From assembly GCA_016808115.1 (NCBI GenBank), contig JAEQBH010006424.1, positions 1 through 64,000 of the forward strand: DNA of 64,000 nucleotides, given 5' to 3'. Source of the stretch: Tetrastigma voinierianum (taxonomy: Eukaryota > Streptophyta > Magnoliopsida > Vitales > Vitaceae). Numbering within the stretch: position 1 is the first letter of the stretch; every line of letters starts with the position of its first letter. Below, one piece after another: positions 61,001-64,000 of the stretch. The notes beneath the pieces were generated by a model. The model saw only the letters and a program-made list of their open reading frames with translations, was not told the origin of the DNA and did no database searches. The position numbers were made by a program, and so were the translations under genes.

Positions 61001-63530
61001 GGTTCTCGAAAGTGGATTGTTAAGATCTCTGATCTTGAATTGTCAATAACAATCTCAACTGGTCCGATCCCTCATTCCATAGGTAACTTGGGAAATTTAA
61101 CCACATTTAATATCTTTATACGAACAAAACTATACAAGTTCCATTCCTCGAAATTGGATTGTTAAGATCTCTTAATGATCTTGAATTGTCAACTAACAAT
61201 CTCCTTTGGTCGATCCCTCCTTCCATAGGTAGCAAGGGAGTTTAACCACATTGTATCTTGATACGAACAAACTATCTGGTTCCATTCCTCAAGAAATTGG
61301 ATTGTTAAGATCTCTTAATTATCTTGATTTATCATTTAACAATCTCCTTTGGTCTGATCCTCCTTCCATGAGTAACTTGTCGGCTTAACCTCTTTGGGCC
61401 TTGGTAAGTAACAAACTCGGTGGTGCCCTTATACGGGAAATGGTCATATCACTCATTTAGAAAAAGATTGCATTTGTATGAAAATAACCCGTTGTGACTA
61501 CAGACGAGATTTGCTGTGGTGACACTTGCCAGAATTTCTGCCGTTGGGAACCATTTCACGGAGTCCTATACCAAAGAGCACGAAAAAATTGCACTAGCTT
61601 GATGAGTTCGGCAGCGAAACCAACTCAGGAACATGGCCAAGAAGTTTTGGTGTATACGAGCACCAGATTATCTCGTCTGCTTGATATGATTTTATGGCGA
61701 GCTTCGAGAAATGGGGACGAGTGCCACAAACTAACACTTGAACATCTCCAACAACAATATTTCTGGTGCCATACACTTTCAACCGGAGAGCCACTCAATT
61801 AGCGACTTGATCTTTCCTCAGCGAGCCATTTGAGCGGAAGATCCCAGAAAGAAGTGGGTATGTTTCCCTTATTGTTGGTGTTCTTGAAATTTATGACAAT
61901 CTTTAAGCATTCCTTTGAAATTGGGAAAATTAGCCGATCTTCAAACCCTTGATCTGGCATCGAACAACCGGTAGTCGAATTCCCGAACAAATAGGAACTG
62001 TGGGAGGTATAGATCCTTGAACGAGTGGGAATCGATTTGTGGATAGCATTCGAAGCCGAATTGGAAAGATGCATAGTCTTGGGAGTCTTGATCTTAGGTA
62101 GAAATATGTTGGCGGGAGAGATTCCACTTCTTTGTGATTCTGATTGCACAGAGGCGTTGAATCTCTCCCGTAGCTTGACTACGGCACCATCCACACACTT
62201 TGTTAGTCGGTGGCGACATCTGTGGCGTATATCCTCTGACGAGTTGGAAGGTCCTCCCGACATCAAAGCCGCACCATTTACCCAGAGGCATTTAGAAATA
62301 ATAAAGGTCTACGTGGTAATAATGTCATTTCATCTCGACCATGCGCGATTAGAAGAAGGCCCGCGAGTTTTACGTCTTGATCATCACCTCCTCATTGTGA
62401 GCACTCTATTGTTCTTGTCGCTTTTATTGTTGTTTATTTTCTTGTCAAAAATTGAGGAAAGAACAGCCAAATCTACACTTAAGCGTGATGTGAGTCCCAT
62501 TCACAATATTGACGTGATGAAAGGTATTTGTATGAGCATCATCTGGCTATGTTCAGTTCCAAATATTATCGTAGCATTGGAGGATGCTTGCTTGTTTACA
62601 AGGCCGGGTTGCGAATGGCCGGGTTGTTCTTGTAGAAAAAGCTTCACCTGTGGATCAAGATGGTCGAGATATGGCTGATTTGGGAAGCTTTGCTTGAGAT
62701 TAAATGCTTTCCCCAACACGAGATAAGACATCATGATATTATCGAAGCTTGTAAACCCCGAGTTCATTTGCTAAGAACTCATTTTGATTTATGAGTTTAT
62801 GGAAGAGCTTGAGAAACATTCTAAGCAACGATGAAGAAGCGAAGCGAAAAACTTGAATTGGATTGTGAGAAATTAAACATTGTGAAAGGGTGGCTAAAGC
62901 TTTATCTTATATGCACCATGATTGCTCACCTCCAGTAATTCCTTCGAGACATAACTTGGCCAGCGATGTTCTGTTAGATTGAATATGAAGTATATCTCAC
63001 GACTTGACCGCGGCTAGGCTTATAAGCGGACTTCATCCTAATTGAATTTACATTGCGGGAACTTTTGGTTATCTTGCCCGGTACCATTTTCTTAATTAGT
63101 GCGTTAGTTATCTTGTTATAATTTCTTGAGAGCGAGAGCATGATGTAATCTTCTTAATTGACACTTACCACGATGAAGGTGGATAATAAAGCAGGATGTT
63201 TATGGCCGGGGTTGTATGATGGAAGTAATTATGGGAAGGCATCTGCTGAACTCATCTCAAATCCTTTGTTATCATCGACATCATCCTCATCCTCGTCCTC
63301 ATTACGATGACTGGCGACCATTGGGTTGAATGATGTTATGAATGGCGCCCCTCACCTCCTTTGGATGAAGTGGGTGAAATTTGAAAGTAGTGGTTGCGGT
63401 GAAGATAGCCGTGCATGCTTATGTGTCGATCTGATCTGACGACTCGCAGCCAGTTATTGAACACTCGTCTGGCGAGGGCAGCCATGAAGCCGTTTTCCAT
63501 GATTACATTGGGTGAATTGGCAGTAAGCGG
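58055..63530 (+). pseudogene. LRR receptor-like kinase B (MIK2-like) with expanded LRR array, frameshifted
   Basis: Same family and layout as receptor kinase A. The ATG at 58055 opens a hydrophobic signal peptide ('MFFHISSFPFVFNIILPCHF'). 'DSCHHWFG' marks the LRRNT cap (about 58240), followed by about 20 LRR-pair units (58605-61375), the closing LRRs (61376-62300), a transmembrane helix 'HHLLIVSTLLFLSLLLLF' (about 62382) and a kinase of which only patches are readable: 'ALSYMHHDCSPP' (62900), the HRD loop broken by an indel (62940), and 'VAVKIA'-type codons before the C-terminus (63400-63530). The kinase intron is near 63083-63165. The longest open frame (62025-62678, 217 codons) spans the juxtamembrane region. 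As read it is not functional. The LRR domain would be far larger than the roughly 24 LRRs of Arabidopsis MIK2. Confidence 0.8.
58605..61375 (+). repeat. Array of about 20 LRR-pair repeats (about 140 bp)
   Basis: Units begin with AACAAACTATCTGGTTCCAT-like words at about 58611, 58745, 58888, 59025, 59161, 59302, 59438, 59576, 59717, 59857, 60000, 60140, 60280, 60424, 60570, 60701, 60850, 60989, 61123 and 61267. Intact units are about 144 bp (two 24-residue LRRs). Large parts are near-identical between units, whereas a few words vary greatly in length. Confidence 0.85.
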
Positions 63531-63599
63531 AGCGAAACTAGGCGACGGTCCTCACTTCTCCACGTGTATTTTTTTATCATCGAATCATTGATTTTATTA

Positions 63600-64000
63600 A
63601 AGACGAATCTCTTTTTCATTGTCTCGCTATAATTGACCAATAAATTGGTTGTGATGCGGCTACGGCCCATGTCTACATACGAGGCTTGATCATGTGATCT
63701 GCTCTTTGTTTTTGGAGAGATCGGATCTGCTCACAAGTCTTCGGAAATGAAGTGGAGTCGTTCTGTGTCTACATGTCATAGGAAACCATCTTTGAAAAAC
63801 GTTACCTATAATGCATTGTGCTTTTATTTTGATTGCTAGTTTTTTCCTTCCATTTTTCAACATTAGGTTTTAATTTGTTTGTTCTGTTTTGGTCATATTT
63901 ATGGTGATGGTTTGTTTGTGGAATTCATCAAACATGCTAGGCATGTTTGCTTTGCCATTCTTTGAGAGAGATTGATCCTTGACCATTGATGTCCTTTTGG
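63600..64000 (+). pseudogene. CPSF73-I: CPSF73-I copy E, first exons, cut by window end
   Basis: It follows receptor kinase B as copy B follows kinase A. Exon 1 is at about 63646-63795 (GAAATGAAGTGGAGTCGTTC, 'MS..GKP'), and exon 2 starts near 63911 ('GIH', then 'CLCHSLREIDP'-like codons) and runs off the window at 'TIDVLL'. Short indels are present against copies B and C. Whether this copy is intact downstream cannot be told here. Confidence 0.75.

Noticed and set aside
58605..61375. CRISPR-like regular repeats
   Set aside because: The 140-bp units are coding LRR pairs in a plant gene; no spacers or cas genes.
62025..62678. 217-codon open frame, the longest in the window, as a separate gene
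   Set aside because: It is the juxtamembrane and transmembrane part of receptor kinase B read through frameshifts, not an independent gene.

Overview
This is a stretch of plant nuclear DNA, most likely from a woody eudicot. Grapevine or a relative is my guess, from the style of the receptor kinases and repeats, but nothing here proves it. The evidence for a plant is AT-rich spacers, Ty3/gypsy LTR retrotransposons with initiator-Met primer sites, a CACTA transposon, an LRR receptor-kinase family with the usual kinase intron, and exons of the conserved mRNA 3'-end endonuclease CPSF73-I. No long open frame survives (the longest is 217 codons). Every recognisable gene is broken by frameshifts, so I annotate them as pseudogenes while noting that part of the damage looks like consensus-sequence error.

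The backbone is a local array of the unit [LRR receptor kinase]-[CPSF73-I], all on the + strand: CPSF73 3' end A (1-589), spacer, receptor kinase A (16080-19756), CPSF73 B (19880-23175), a receptor-kinase tail fragment (23176-23440), CPSF73 C (23590-32860, split by a transposon), CPSF73 D (33670-34720, internally deleted), spacer, receptor kinase B (58055-63530, with a greatly expanded LRR array) and the first exons of CPSF73 E (63600-64000, cut by the window end).

Transposons fill the spacers. An old minus-strand solo LTR (2490-13007) is split by a 9.6-kb gypsy element (3363-12987). A solo LTR lies at 13570-14910, and another of the same family at 38309-39675. A CACTA element (25052-30210) sits in an intron of CPSF73 C. 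A minus-strand gypsy element with 3.5-kb LTRs occupies 40650-51052. A minus-strand solo LTR of the first gypsy element's family lies at 54986-57148. Target-site duplications are visible for most of these. For three of them the uninterrupted site is preserved in a paralogous copy inside the same window, which orders the events.

The region grew by duplication at several scales: the RLK-CPSF73 unit, a 2.6-kb direct tandem duplication (about 36830-51225 without its insertions, and 51226-53866), a 2.0-2.5-kb duplication (31130-33660 and 33670-35650), and 140-144-bp LRR pairs within the receptor kinases. I saw no tRNA, rRNA or CRISPR features.
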